Source: Imbricaverruca yamaguchii
Lineage: Eukaryota > Arthropoda > Thecostraca > Neoverrucidae
DNA: 64,000 nt
Direction of reading: 5' to 3'
Assembly (NCBI GenBank): GCA_034440575.1
Contig: JAOTOL010001624.1
Coordinates: 62,001-126,000 of the forward strand
Shown here: positions 1 through 14,407 of the stretch, piece by piece
Numbering within the stretch: the stretch's first letter is position 1
How the letters are laid out: each line of letters opens with the position of its first letter
Position numbers and translations under genes: made by a program
Notes under the pieces: model-generated
Told to the model about the DNA's origin: nothing
The model's input: the letters and a program-made list of their open reading frames with translations, nothing else
Database searches by the model: none

Positions 1-1
1 G

Positions 2-179
2 CCTCTCTTTGATAGGCATGCATGTTGTAGCCTGTCAATTCAAATTCTTGCAAGTTGTCTCCAAACATGCTTTCGTTAACCCATGCTTCTGTTATGCACA
101 CCAAATCTAGCTGTTCAGACAACATATATGCATGCAGTTCCCCAATTTTGTTCCTAACACTTCTGGCATTGACATAAAA
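2..179 (-). pseudogene. LINE ORF2 endonuclease fragment (CR1/L2-like)
   Basis: Read on the minus strand, the segment translates without a stop to a peptide containing YVNARSVRNKIGELHA, then LDLVCITEAWV, then GYNMHAYQRE. This is the start of the apurinic-like endonuclease domain of non-LTR retrotransposons: the N-rich first motif, the ITE(x)W motif carrying the catalytic Glu, and the following loop. The frame runs off the left edge of the window, so the rest of the element is outside. Sequence from 180 to about 340 on the same strand may be its upstream part, but it is disrupted. It could belong to the LINE family seen at 10.3 kb and 53.5 kb; those copies hold only reverse transcriptase, so this cannot be tested here. 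Confidence 0.75.
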
Positions 180-589
180 ACATGATAAATTGTCATGTCA
201 TGAGCCAAGCCAGCATTCCCCAATTGGACCCGTTTTGGATCTATTTGGGCTATCTGGGATAGCTCATAAATGGGATGCAAGTGGGCAGCTAGCAGGACCC
301 CATCTCGGCCCCAGATAGAATGCCCACTCACGTCCTCGAAAGTGTCATCGATATTTGTATGGAGAAGGAAGGGAATTAAGTAGGGAATACCCCTATTTTT
401 TCTTTGTTGGCGTCACGCGGGTAATAGTTTTTTTTTCTACCCATAACTGCAATAGCGTTTGAGCTAGCAGGGCTAATGGTCATCGCACGCACGGGCAATA
501 GCACGGCAATGGCATCGGCACCGGGGGCAATTGTCCCCCTGCCGTTAGACTGGAGGGGCGCCGTACCCGGAATTTTGAGGAGGCCCACA

Positions 590-1035
590 GGTCGAAATGG
601 TGGCCTCAGGACGAAAAGGATGGCCCCGGACGAAAAGGAGGCCCCTAAGAATAAGAGGAGATTCTATAAATTAGGGGCCCCAGGAGGCCCAAATATCGAG
701 AGAAAAAAACAGAAGTCATCTAGGAGAGGGTAGGAGGCCCCAGAAATCAAGAGTGCCAAAAATTGACACGGACGCCCCCGTCACGAAAAGGAGAACCAAG
801 GACGAAAAGGCGCCCCCAGGAAGAAACTGAGACTACAAATCAGGGGCCTCCAGGAGGAGGCCATAATTTGAAAAGGAAGTAACCTAGGAGGGGGTAGGGA
901 GACCCAGAAAGTGATGGCCAAAAATCAGAAAGAAAGACCCAGAAATAGAGAGAGAGTGCTAAAAATGAACACGGAGGCCCCAGGACGAAAAGGGGCCCCC
1001 AAGACGAAAGGGAAGCCTACAGGACGAAACGATAG
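590..1035. repeat. Diverged tandem repeat rich in GACGAAAAGG words
   Basis: Two diverged units of roughly 190 bp follow one another. Each starts with GACGAAAAGG words, then an 'AATTAGGGGCCCCAGGAGG'-like block, then 'CTAGGAGRGGGTAGG' and 'CCCAGAAA'. More GACGAAA words occur at the right end. The short open frames here have no recognisable protein features. Confidence 0.5.
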
Positions 1036-1039
1036 GGGA

Positions 1040-2975
1040 CGTGCGCGGCCACGCTACTGGTGGCGCTTCGTTTGCACCTAGTGGCGGATGTTCGAACTGT
1101 AAGCATACCATTGGGTCGCATGGTCTCCGCGGCAGCTAGATGCAAAATCTTGAAGTTAATTGTCAAAAACAAAGCAAGTATGCTATCTAGATATTTTGCC
1201 CCACCTGTGATGGATACACTCATAATTTCTGTATCAGCTGATACCACTTAGACTCCAGTATAATGGTCGTTAGTAATCGTCAATTTTGTTATAAGGTTGT
1301 CATGTCAGCGGATTTCCCTATAGCTTAAATATGGGGAACGCCGGAAGCATGATGTGGTTGCATGTGAAATTCAATATTTTGGTCAAAGGATGGTCGGAAC
1401 TAAAAATTCCCCCTGGAACGCCTTCAGAATTGATCGCTCGTTTCAATGAAGGTATTCCTGATCAACTGACACTGCCGCTATACATCGTCAAATTTGATTA
1501 AAGATGAAATAACATCGCAACGATGTCTGCAAGGACAATGTCCATTTGGTACAGATGATAAGGATGCTGGTGTATGGGACTTCACTTTTTTTCTTTGACA
1601 TGAAACAAACCTTGTCTTAAATGCATTATTTACCAAGCATCATCCTATAGATAATGCTAAGGTCACCATATTCGAGGACAAATGTTTGTATCCGCCTTCA
1701 CCGCGAAGTGTGGGTACAGCCAACCTGTTTCGAGTCGGATCGAGTGGTATATAAATTAGTGCTAATTATTATAATACTCATATCTGGATACAGTAGGACC
1801 TGAACATGATATTATAAGATAACCTAAACCAAGAATGGGTTTTGTTTTCTTTTATCCCCCTTGAATATACCATTGCCCTCGCCATTTCCACCGTTACTGA
1901 ATCCACCGGCATTGGCAAGACGAGTAAACATCATAGGTGTGGAAGCAGGTCCCCCACTTATCATGTTTCAAGGGGTTTGCCCCACTTCCACATACAGATG
2001 CATACTTTTTTAGACGTTCCTATGCCTCTGGTGGACGTGGCCTAGTCGAGAACTTTGACTATGATGTCACGTCCTTTGACGCACGCAAGCTTACCATCAA
2101 AGTCCACCATACTCCGACCCAATATAAATTATAAGAGTGGGACTGTTGAATGAGTGAAAGCGGGCACGCCTACCAGTCCCAGCTAACATAGCATATTTGA
2201 GCCCTAGGGGCCTGGTCGCTCGAAGCTTTACATAATTTAATAATATAAGAATTATTTTGGTATTTTGCAGAATTACTTTGCATAAAAAATAACTTTTTTT
2301 AAAACTCGATATCAAAACAATGATCATAAAACAATGATCGTCTCGATCTACTAAGTACCTTAAAATATTCAACAGTGAAATATAATATTCTGCCCGTCCA
2401 GAAGAATATTTGCTTCGTCATTCGGGATAATACATATATGGGGTGTCCGATGGATTTTTGGTCATCCGGACAGCTCTGAACGGCTAACAGTACACAATCT
2501 TTCGGAGAGGAATATGGGTGTCACTTTGTGACATTGGCTCAGGGGCAAATTTGCCTTTCATATAGCGTGTGTCTCCGGATCGGCTAAAAAACTGCGTTGA
2601 GGGCAGAAGAGGCACATTCGAGCTTTCTGAATTTCCGGCTCCACAGGCCCCAGGCCACAGGCCCAGAGGCTCCACAGGCCCACAGCAGTGCTCATCGTAT
2701 GTAAAGTGACACGCCTGGGACAGGGCATAGATTCTTGAAAATGTATTGCCTTCCGGGCGGCATTGAACGTACACAGAAAAACGAGCGAGTAGACTCCTGC
2801 AGGCCCCAGCAGTGCTGCTGTCGCTTACCCAGTGGTACCCCTGAATCTGTATCTGGTGGAAACGCTCCGGAAATATGTTGATAAACTACGCGAGCAAATA
2901 AGGCGTCCGTGCGACCTCACGGTACTCTAAATTCGATTGGGCATCGTCGGGAAAATCGTGGGATGAAGTCATAAA
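1040..2975. other. No gene recognised
   Basis: AT-rich intergenic or intronic sequence with only short open frames. No domain, RNA gene or clear repeat was seen. A small CCACAGGCCC-type direct repeat lies near 2,640-2,680. Confidence 0.4.
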
Positions 2976-2983
2976 ATGTTTAG

Positions 2984-3296
2984 TAGGGTGTGTCACGAAG
3001 GACATTTTTTGGGAAATTCCACTTTGCTTAGTGAAATTATCGTGCAGATCACATTAAAAAAACCTGTGGTCGAAACCAAATCTAAATCAAACAATAAACA
3101 AAATATGCGACAGGCCGATAAAGAAACAAATTTGCCGGGCGCCCGGCGTTGAAGTCTCCAGTGATGGCTCTCCGTTGCGATTGGCATCTAACACCACGCG
3201 TCCGGCAACCGTCGGAGCGCCGCCGCAGCGCTGTGACGAAAAAGGCGGCAGTCGGTGCTGTGGATGACTGATGAATGGATTCTGGTGATGAAGCTC
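2984..3296 (+). repeat. Left terminal inverted repeat of the hAT-like element
   Basis: Pairs with 6,425-6,730 in inverse orientation. Long exact blocks include the GC-rich stretch with GCCGGGCGCCCGGC and the stretch with GCGACAGGCCGATAAAG. The arms have diverged by scattered substitutions and small indels. Confidence 0.88.
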
Positions 3297-3696
3297 ATTA
3301 ATAAAACTCAATGAAAGTGTTTAGTGGGGTAAAAGGCTTTTGATAAGCACCAGTCGCTTAATAAGTTGCCTGGATATCTGACGCATGAAAGAAAGGTTCA
3401 CTTTACGTCGCTTGTTCGTTCCATTTTCAATCAGTAGATCTATCGGCGTATAATGCTAATATTTTCACTTTTGAAAGCTTGAACATCTTCAAAATTCCTC
3501 GTCTGTTTACATCGAAGACCAATTCAATCATTCTGAGACACTTGATATCTTATTGTTATGACAAATAGAGCAGGCGAAATCGGCATCATGCTCCGTTCCA
3601 CTACAACCGAGGGAGACGGGCATACAGCGACGTCACCTTTTGTACGAGCGGTCACATTTATTGTACGAACTATCATTTTATAACTGTACTACTTGT

Positions 3697-5880
3697 CTAC
3701 ATGCTCGACGGAAAACCCGACATGAAATCCTTTTTGCTGCTGAGCACTGGCATTGCTGACCTGTGTTTCAACTTCGCCACAATGTAACCGTGGCGGGCCT
3801 CTTCACCAATTACCTTCAAAGACGCCTCGGTCACCAGTTTCACCATCCGTTCCACCGTCTGACTGTGCACGGGGTATGGCGGTACTTCGAGAGGACTCGC
3901 GATGATGTCTAGTAAGTCATCATCGGACAGTTGTTGCGTCAAGGGCGGCTCGGTTATCGCCTCATTACACCAATCAATCAGCTCCATGATGCTGTTTGCC
4001 CCCATATTCACTTTTGGAAGCTTGGACTTCCGCACTTCGTCAGTACCACTATCGACTTGAGTTTTGCGACACTGCTGGATTTGAGTGACCGCCCTTTCCC
4101 GTGTGGCTTGATCTTGGCCCGCTGTCATTGCTAGCAGTACTGCCTCAGGGTGACACCAGTAGCTGTTGCGCTGTATTACCGGCTGCACCATGGCCGCTAT
4201 CTCAGGTCGCAAACTTTTGAGAAGTTGCACGCTGTGTAGCGCATTGCCAGGACCGTCAGAACATTTCCAGTTCTTCTTGATGCAGAACCCCATGGGAGTA
4301 TAGTGGCACACGATGAACTCCGCTAGCATTCTCAGACTGTCTGATGGCTGTTCGGTTGATATGTAGAGCCGGAGAATTCGCGCCGCCAGAGTCAGCCACC
4401 TGGAGTGGTTTAGTGGACCGATCTTCATTTTCGCAGTTCTATCTGAGATACAGCCCGTCTGGACACTACGCGCCAGACTGTACAGAATAGCCTGATCTGA
4501 ACTTAGGTCACTGAGAATCTCCTGCGTCATTTCTGAAACATTTCCGCCATCGATTGGCTCACAATCGACCACTGGCAAGGTTTGTACTGCGCTTGCAGCA
4601 GCCCGGCCAATCAGCCCACTAAACGACTTAGGTCCTGTTGTGACTCCATCTAACTGGCTAAATACTGCACGAAGATTAAGTTCATTTGCATGAAGTTGGC
4701 ACACAAACCAGTGGACGGGGCGTTTTTGTCCGAGCTCAAACAAACGGATAACACCACCTTTTTGGCCAGTATTAACTCTCGTGCCGTCACAGCCAAGCAC
4801 AGAAACATCCGCACCAAACTCATATGCCACGGCTTTCAGGTCCTGAAAAATTTCCTCCGCTTTCCCAGTCTGTGGGGTAAAATGTCCTAAATATGCACTG
4901 TCTGGCTCGGATACAACCACAATGTGCTCTTCCGTCTTCTTTGAACTGGCTGTCATAAGCGTGTCGTCTTTTCTACCGTCGAAGTAGAGACCAGATACAC
5001 GACCTGCATGATCCTCATGGCTCTGGGCTACTACCTCTCTTCTAATCTGATCCCTTGCTCGCCATACTTTTTTGCTATCCACTATGCAGTCAATATCGTC
5101 AGAAGTGATCCGACCAATGTCCACTTGGAAACCGTTTATGATCGCAGCACACGGACGATTAGACACCCCGTACCGATCTGCTGCTAGAGCCGTATTTAGC
5201 AGTTCGTCTGTGTTACTGTTCACCATATACTCTGACTCATTGACTACAGATGTGAGCGATGATGAATCGGTGGCGGAATCTTGGTCTGAATTAGAATTTA
5301 GCTGGGCCATTCCAGAAGGTCCCGGTTGTGGTGATGTGACTCTCTCGGCGGTCAGACGCCTTCTTTCGTCCATGGCGCGTCGACGAGTGGTTTCACGGAT
5401 ATCTGCGGAGCCGATTTGCATTTGGCGAGGTCCTCTCTGGTCTTGGACAAAGGGAAACTCCATTCGTGGCATTCTGTCGGCCATCGCACATTTGCAGCTA
5501 TCGATATCAGCAGATTTGCAGCGGGCTATATCAAACAATTTTCCAAACCACTCATCACCGGACGGACGTACACCTGGTGATGCCGACTTCTTTCCAGCAG
5601 TTTTCATGTATCGCAAGTAGCGATCGCGGCATTCTCGAACCATATGTTCGACTCGGGCCCTCCCAACAATTGGTATTCCTTCGCAGCACTACATTTTCAT
5701 CACACCTTCCGCGACAAACTTTATATGGGGTGCTAGCCTCTCTTTCAACCTTCTGTTCGCAACGCATGAGTCTCTATTCACTTTACTCAAGTAATTCAGA
5801 ACGTCAATTATCGTGGGCAGTCGGTTTGTTTTTAGTTCAGAAGGAACCAAAAGCCCTTTGGTGGAAGCGCGGGTCTTCAT
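3697..5880 (-). pseudogene. hAT-like transposase, interrupted by one in-frame TAG
   Basis: A frame of about 727 codons starts at the ATG at 5,880 and ends at 3,697. It has a single stop, TAG at 5,689-5,691; the part before it (63 residues) and the long part after it (ATG at 5,643, 648 residues) are in the same frame. The N-terminal part is helical and basic (RLPTIIDVLNYLSKVNRD), followed by a segment with WFGKLFDIARC and FPFVQDQRG. The catalytic core shows DGRKDDTL, then LGCDGTRVNTG (candidate catalytic Asp), then WFVCQLHANELNLR, which resembles the CxxH motif of hAT transposases. NHSRWLTLAARILRLY and the C-terminal SYWCHPE motif follow. I recognise this as a multi-copy transposase-like family of invertebrates and do not know a formal name. 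The stop lies where a Trp codon would need one change, so the gene looks recently inactivated. Confidence 0.8.
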
Positions 5881-6424
5881 GTTCGAACTCTTACCCCGAT
5901 CACACCGACGCAGGTAATATCACACTTCACAGGCAGTGGGCACAACTTGCAGACACCAAACCACTCTTTTTCGGGCCGTCCCGCCGGGTCTCCGCCGCCG
6001 ACTGCCTTGTCTCGGCGGCCCTCTTCTCCCCTGTCTCCCCCTCCCCTCCCCTGCCCTGTCTCGCTCTTTGTGTTCTCTACCCTCACCGTGCGCCGGCCGT
6101 CTCCCGCCCCATCCCAGCCCCTCCCCCGCACCATGCGACGATCGCCGCCGGCTCGTGTCGCCCTCGTTAATAGGTTGTCCCTACTGCTGATAATCCCAGT
6201 TTCCCTTGAAACTTGAGTAACGAAAAGGAATAGGAGACTTGGATTGACTAATAAAACAGGGATGTATGGCATGCGAAGCTATTTTGTGTCGTTAGTGCGT
6301 ACGCAATTTATTCGAATGATGATTCATAGTACTGTGAAAGGTGGAGCACTGACAAAGGAAAGTGGAGCGATCAGTCCTTCAGTGAAGTTTAATCTTTACA
6401 ATCAGATATATCCCGGCTCCCCTG

Positions 6425-6730
6425 ATCTGTTTTTGAATTACCAGGATCCATTCATAAGTCATCCATAGCACCGATTGCCGCCTTTTTCGTCACAGCGCCG
6501 CGGCGGCGCTCCGACGGCGGCCGACGCGTGGTGTTAGATGCCAATCGCAACGGAGCGCCATCACTGGAGACTTCAACGCCGGGCGCCCGGCAAATTTGTT
6601 TCTTTATCGGCCTGTCGCATATTTTGTTTATTGTTTGATTTCGATTTGGTTTCGACCACAGGGTTTTTTTAGGTGATCTGCACGATAATTTCACTAAGCA
6701 TAAGAAAAACCGTTCAGGCGACACACCCTA
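6425..6730 (-). repeat. Right terminal inverted repeat of the hAT-like element
   Basis: Reverse complement of the left arm, ending in CACACCCTA. It holds the same GCCGGGCGCCCGGC palindrome and the CTTTATCGGCCTGTCGC block. Confidence 0.88.
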
Positions 6731-6739
6731 ATGTTGAGG

Positions 6740-7240
6740 CTAGGTGAAATCCACAGAGGCCTATCTGGATTAAGCCTATATATACAAGATTATGTGAGAC
6801 AGGAAAAACGTATACCGAAAAACACCCAATCAAGATTACATCGCGAGTTCCACAGGCACTATGTACCCCAGTACATCCACACCATTCCCCCGACCTCACG
6901 CAACACGAGTGATCTAGCAACACTAGCGTGAGTCACACGTACTACTCGCATGGATGAGTCTTAGACCAGCAGATGCGACCCGGACTCTGTCAGGGTTCCA
7001 GGCCTCAACTGTTGTTGGCAGAGGCGGGTCCATTAATTTTGATCGTGACAGGGCACCCCACCAGACGTGAAGAAAGAAAGCGCATGCACTGAGCGCTTAT
7101 GGGATCAGGACACATCACACCGCAATGGCACGACACCATAGCGGAGATCTTGGAATAGTGATCGGCAGGTGGACAGGAATTTTCTGCGGAAAGGAAAGCC
7201 TTTTCTCCTCTTGGAGAGCGCCAACGGTTGAAAAAAGTCG
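6740..7240. other. No gene recognised
   Basis: Unique-looking sequence between the hAT-like element and the satellite. No open frame with domain features. Confidence 0.4.
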
Positions 7241-8010
7241 TTGGCGTACAGACTCACATTAGTTTTATCGCCGTACATTATACCTATACCGTCAATGTAA
7301 GACGAAGTTCTGACTGAATAACTCAGCTTGGGCGCGAATGATCAATTCTGGTCGAAGCGCCCTAAATCTCAAATAACTAACTCAGGTATTTATGACCGTC
7401 CCTCTTAGCGTGTAGGGTCATGTTGCTTAGCGCACCAAAGGCCACCTGCGTGCCAATTTTGAAGGAAATCTGAGTAGTATGACCTTAGTGACCCTGCCAT
7501 TTGACTTTGAATGACTCATGTGTTTATGAACTCTTTGGTTCCATACTCATGTGATCAGCTCATCAAGAACTACCCGTGTGTTTTAAGAAATATGAGCACT
7601 CCGATCTCAGTGACCCTGGCCTTAGGCGTCGGTTAACGGCTGTTTATGAACACCCTTCTTAGCCTGTGTGTGCATTACGTACCTTTATCAGGATATGGAG
7701 GAGTATCTGCGTGTTAATTTTAACGAAATCTGAGCAGTCCGACGACGGTGACCCTTGTTCTTTCACTCAGCATATCTTCGCTGTGTATTGTAGTACGCCT
7801 ATATATGGTGTTCATCATGATTAGAGTATCATGTTATATGATCCACGCGCAATACTAAAAAACGACATAACCTTACTTGCAGATTTATCTTTGTTTATAT
7901 CGCTGTACAACATATCTACACCGAGAATGTATGAAGAAGTCCGGACTCAAATAACTCAGCTATTTATGAACGCCTCTCTTAGCTGTTATGTTCATGATGA
8001 CCAAGACGTC
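7240..8010 (+). repeat. Degenerate ~133-bp satellite, first block
   Basis: Monomers are recognised by the recurring words TATTTATGAACGCC, CTCTTAGC, GCTCATGATGATCAG, CCAATTTTGAAGGAAATCTGA and GTCCGACCTCAATGACCCT. The 'TTTATGAAC' anchors recur at about 7,384, 7,516, 7,641 and 7,962, giving a period near 130 bp. Monomers are strongly diverged. The same satellite occurs at 20.2 kb and 22.1-23.3 kb. Confidence 0.75.
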
Positions 8011-8169
<159 letters not shown>

Positions 8170-9280
8170 TATATATGTCAATGTCAAGTATGAAACTCAA
8201 TGTAAATATGAAGATGTTGCTAATTTAAATAATTTTGCTAACTTCCTACAGCCTCTCTTTAGCTGCAGACTTTTCCTCACGAAGTATAGACGGATCCTAT
8301 CCTAATTCAGTTGGCCTCTTGCAGGTCATACCACGTACTCATGTCTCACGTTCCCATGCGACCGCATGCAGATTTTTTCCGAATGAGCTCAGTTTTCATT
8401 AGGATATGAGCCGTGTATACTCGGTGAGGAAAAGTCTATGACCCCATCTAACTGTTGGAATTTATGACTCTATGACTAATATTAATGTACTTATGTAACC
8501 GTATTAGACGGTAGAACGAACTTTTAACGACCTATCACACGCTTATATCAGGCCACCACAAGCTATACACGGCAACTGATATATTTGAAAGGCCCCTCTC
8601 GGCTTTGGATATCGGACCAATCGTCGCCTTCTCACTTCATCATCTGTCCGATTTAGCTAAAGTTTAAATTCAACTCCGTTTTTAGCTATTGTTTTGTTCT
8701 GATTATATTTTGTCATTTCAAGATTCATAGTTCCTTCCAGTTACTAGAGTTACCCCTTGCTAGCGCGAATACCAAGCAGGATGTTCAGTAATTTTGCAAA
8801 ACGATGGGCCTCGATACATTCGAAAGCAAAATTATGCTAGACTTTGGGTTAAATGGAAAATTTAGTTCATGCACCAACTACATTCGGTTTGCAAGCAGCT
8901 TTTGAATTCCGTTCTTCAACACCGAAAGTCGAAAGAAACTAGATTTTCGGCTTGTTTCGGCCTATGGTGTTATCGAGTTACGTACACGACCAGAATTTAA
9001 TTCATACGGTGCACCAAGCATTACCTTCTTATCACTACAAACCTTGACTAACAAGCAAGACATTTGTGGCTACGGAACCAAAGTGGCATCAATCTGATTT
9101 TTCTTAGCATTAAGAAGGGGCAGAAGATAGCACACTGCATGAAGGATATTATCCGATAATGCAAGACATTGCAAAGCAGGTGTGACACTGGACGCCTTGG
9201 CTGTTGCTCACAGCGCTGGTGCCATTGACAGATATGTCTGCGTTTGCTAGGGGTGCCTCCCACGGATAGCTCATACATGG
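8170..9280. other. No gene recognised
   Basis: AT-rich sequence without supported coding, RNA or repeat features. Confidence 0.4.
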
Positions 9281-9356
9281 TATGTATATATATATATTTA
9301 TATACATGTATGCATGTATGCATATATATACATATATATGTATGTGTATATACATG

Positions 9357-9390
<34 letters not shown>

Positions 9391-9396
9391 CATATT
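9278..9396. repeat. Mixed TA / TGCATG simple repeat
   Basis: Alternating purine-pyrimidine tract of TATA, TGTATGCA and CATGTATA words. No coding content. Confidence 0.9.
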
Positions 9397-9399
9397 AAA

Positions 9400-11230
<1,831 letters not shown>

Positions 11231-11839
11231 AATCGTGAGCTGTATCACCATTAAGTGCACGAAAAATGTTAGGGGGTCACCGGTGGATGCCGCAGGAAGA
11301 AGCTGTTTGGACCTTGGTTATCAGTTCGAACAATGCAGCTTTCGCCCATGGCTACGTCATAAGGCTTCCTGGTTGACACAGCAGAGAGCTGACCTAATAA
11401 GCGGACCATTCCGATACGACATGCCAAGGTACTTCAGCGTTCCCTTAACATTATCCTCCAGATTGAGCTGGTTATCCAGCAAATGGGAAGACGACAGAAA
11501 GCGGTTGGCGGGGAGCGGGCTCGTGCGGCCGTCCCCAACGTTCTCAAAATGGTGTATAACTGGAATTTTCCCGCACACTCAGGTACACGCTGCTGGTAGG
11601 TAAGAATAGTTTAAGAGCAAAGACCTGAGCTAGGCTAGGTCGTGGAGTCATACTTTTTGTGTTATTTGTGGCTAATCAGTTGAGGCCACATTGCATCGCC
11701 TGCCTCTCAACTTGGCAGGAAGGGAAGACACCGCCGATAATCGACCGAACACAGCACCTCTTGTTTCTCAGACACCCAGTTTCCTACCGAGCTACATACG
11801 CCCTGGGGTCTCACTTTCCTTCTACTGAACACGCGCGTG
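11231..11839. other. No gene recognised
   Basis: Region between the LINE tail and the hAT relative. Open frames are short and without domain features. Confidence 0.35.
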
Positions 11840-12463
11840 CTACTCCTTATACGCATATATTGCGCACTTAGCAGATGCCGTGCTTTTGTGGCGCGTGATG
11901 ACAGTGCCAGGCAGCGGCTGGCGCAGACTTGTCGGGTGCCGGGTAAAGTTGAACCCGGCTTTGCACTGAACGGCCCGGATCACATCATCGGCCTGGCACG
12001 GGTCCGGCCCGTTCCAGCGCACTACCAGCTCCTTCGCCGCGTTGGCGTGGTCGAGCCGACGGTGCATGCCGAACACTTCCTGCACTGCACTCCCCATGCT
12101 TTCTACAACACTCTCAGTAGGGAAGATGAGCCACAGTCGGGTTACCAAGTCCACGTATGGTCCAAGGCTGGGCGTACTGTCGCGGCTCTTCCACAGTACC
12201 TTGAGCAGCTGCTGGTTGCACCCATTCGCGCAGCGCGGCTCGTGCAACACCTTGTAGCCTGCGGTCGCGGATTCGAGGGACAAGCGGCACGACGGCGGAA
12301 CGACGCGGCGGGCCACCAGGCGACTGGCAGCACGCTGGATGGTGCCGGCATTGGCGTCACTGGTGGCCCTGATGCGCTCCACATCGGCCACCTCCCTGAT
12401 GTCGAGCATGGCGTCCATCAGGCTCTGGTTGTCTGTGCCCATTCTTGAACCGGTCGCATTCAA
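11840..12463 (-). pseudogene. hAT-type transposase, C-terminal exon
   Basis: Encodes MDAMLDIREVADVERIRATS, HEPRCANGCNQQLLKVLWKS, LVTRLWLIFPTESVVESMGS and AKELVVRWNGPDPCQADDVI, ending SAKCAIYA before the stop. PTESVVESMGS followed by a …RWNGP… block resembles the C-terminal region of KIAA1586-like hAT proteins. The 5' splice border is not certain. Confidence 0.62.
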
Positions 12464-13261
12464 GCCACCTCACCTGTGTCTCAATTGCCTGGCCAAGCTA
12501 CGACAGAAGGCTGTGGCGTCCTTCGTCTGTGAACGAATGGCAGAGCCTGAATTAGCTGTACACGAGAAGTATAAAACAATACGGCCTGGATATTTTGAAA
12601 GGAAATTAATTCGAAATGCTTTGGCAGGCAAATGCCACGGTCAATAGTGGAACGAAATAACTACTCAGCCATCTATCACAGTACTCTAACTTATGATATG
12701 CATGTGCAAATACATGGAACGCATCGTTCGTGAAAAGACCGGAAAAAGCGTGTGATGATGGAAAAGGTTAGCCTTGGCAGTCACAACCTGTTACAGCATT
12801 GTATAAAAAGTGATTTTACTTGGAAAAACTAACATATATGGCCCAAAAGTGCATTCATCAATAAGCCAAGCCTTAGGCATCTAAGCTAAGCTAGGGTAAA
12901 TTTGTAGTAGAGAGCGATTTACTATTTGCATATCGATGAGCTACTTTATGTTGAAAACAAAACAGGCAACCTACAATGAAAAATAAATAAATGAACAGAA
13001 CAGAACACACACAGAGCATACAGAGATTGAACATGAATAGAGCATACATAGAGGCCATTGGTATTGCGGATGCGAGACGACTGAATGCTCACGTGGGCGA
13101 CGATGTGGGCTCAATACTGGCTTTTATATGCTGGATAAGCGCAATATGAATGCTAGAAATACTCCGGATAAACGCAAATAGGTATGTTTCAAGGACAACT
13201 CGGGTAAAATAGCGCTGCTCACCACTGCTTTGTCGCACGGCGAGAAGCTCGACAGAGTTGG

Positions 13262-13488
13262 TCATCTGGTATCCATATCGGCCAACTCAATCATGTCTGC
13301 CACGGAGACGTCGCCGCGGGTGGGGACATCCAGAATGTCAGCCATTTCACGGATGGTGCAGATGGTGTGTCCGAAGCCGGCCACGTACTGCCACGGTAGG
13401 TTCTGCACCTGCTGCTGTATCCGGCTTCCACTGGCCAGCACCTTGTACACGTCGATTAAGACAGCTACCCGTGCTAGGAAGTCTCCAT
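13262..13488 (-). pseudogene. hAT-type transposase, short exon
   Basis: Starts at acceptor ACTCACAG and continues the codon left open by the previous exon (K-D-GDFLARVAVLIDVYKVLASG). It then reads RIQQQVQNLPWQYVAGFGHT and IREMADILDVPTRGDVS. It ends in a TGA at 13,262-13,264. The alternative frame just beyond it (MTNSVELLAVRQSS, then a GTGAGC donor) suggests a small deletion or frameshift rather than a true end. Confidence 0.62.
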
Positions 13489-13830
13489 CTGTGAGTGCAC
13501 AAAACACTGTTTATTTCAACTGCTTATATAGTGGAGAATAGATAGGACTCCTATGACGAAAACATACGAGGATTCAAGGGATGGGGAAGATACCCCTTAG
13601 TTTACGAGCATTGTTATTATATCGTGATGAGCTCAATTATCCCACGTTCGGTTGTTTAAAGGGCTTTGAGGTCTCACATTTTAAGTCCACGATTCCGCAG
13701 GTGAACATGACTCCAGCGAAAACAATACAGTGATGCGTGCCGCGCAGGGTTCACACCGCGAATTTCTATATCATGTATGGAAAAATGGGAAATATTACTA
13801 TTATGAGGCAAACAATCCAACTTAACTAAC

Positions 13831-14407
13831 CTTTCAGCGCCTTCAAGTCGGCTTCCAGTTCGTTGCGGACGCCGCCTCTCTGCTCCGTAGCGATCCGCCC
13901 CTGCAGCACGCGCGTCATCGCTGGGATGTTGGTTTGAAACGTGCTCAGGACATCCGCCGCGTGGGGGGTGAAGCGCGTTTCGGACCACAGCTTTGGCCTG
14001 AGCACGCGGTACCCAAGCTGTGTTCCAGCCTCCAACAGACTTTCTAGGCCACTGCCGTGGGAGAAGCGTTTAGTGGCACGGGTCACGAAAGCGATGGTGG
14101 CATCCACCCAGCGGCACGTCGAGTCGCGGCGGGCGTCCCCGTCGGCCAATATGACCAGGTGCGAACCGTCCCACACACACGGCACGCAAGCAGCAGACGG
14201 CGGCCGGTTTTCATTTTCACAGTTCATCATCCTGAACAGCTTGCCGGGCACACCATTGTGGTGCACCTGGCCATCTGCTGCAATTGCAGACAGCTGCTCG
14301 GTGCATGCGATGCCGATTCCGGCTAAGGTAGCTCGCAGCTGCCGAGCATGCCCGTCGCCGTCGTGGTTCTTCACTACGGGCGCCCCAAGCACGAAGCTTT
14401 GTAGCAT
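13831..14407 (-). pseudogene. hAT-type transposase, central exon
   Basis: Encodes LQSFVLGAPVVKNHDGDGHA, then QLSAIAADGQVHHNGVPGKL (candidate second catalytic Asp), CVPCVWDGSHLVILADGDAR (equivalent of the CxxH region) and FSHGSGLESLLEAGTQLGYR. It ends at a good donor after LKALK in phase 1. It is offset by one base from the preceding exon. Confidence 0.66.

Larger units (their letters stand above)
2984..6730 (-). mobile_element. hAT-like DNA transposon with long inverted repeats
   Basis: The element starts TAGGGTGTGTC at 2,984 and ends GACACACCCTA at 6,730. Inverted repeats of about 300 bp (2,984-3,296 and 6,425-6,730) flank one large transposase gene on the minus strand. The flanking octamers, ATGTTTAG (2,976-2,983) and ATGTTGAG (6,731-6,738), match at 7 of 8 positions, which fits an 8-bp target-site duplication. 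An 8-bp duplication and a TAGGG terminus agree with the hAT superfamily (known terminal consensus YARNG). The transposase also has a hAT-like CxxHxxxLNL motif. P-like elements also make 8-bp duplications, so hAT is favoured but not proven. A pyrimidine-rich block at 5,980-6,130 lies between the gene start and the right repeat and may be its promoter or 5' leader. Confidence 0.85.

Noticed and set aside
5466..6272. Pro/Ser-rich plus-strand and Gly/Arg-rich minus-strand frames
   Set aside because: They lie in the pyrimidine-rich block of the hAT-like transposon and antisense to its transposase.
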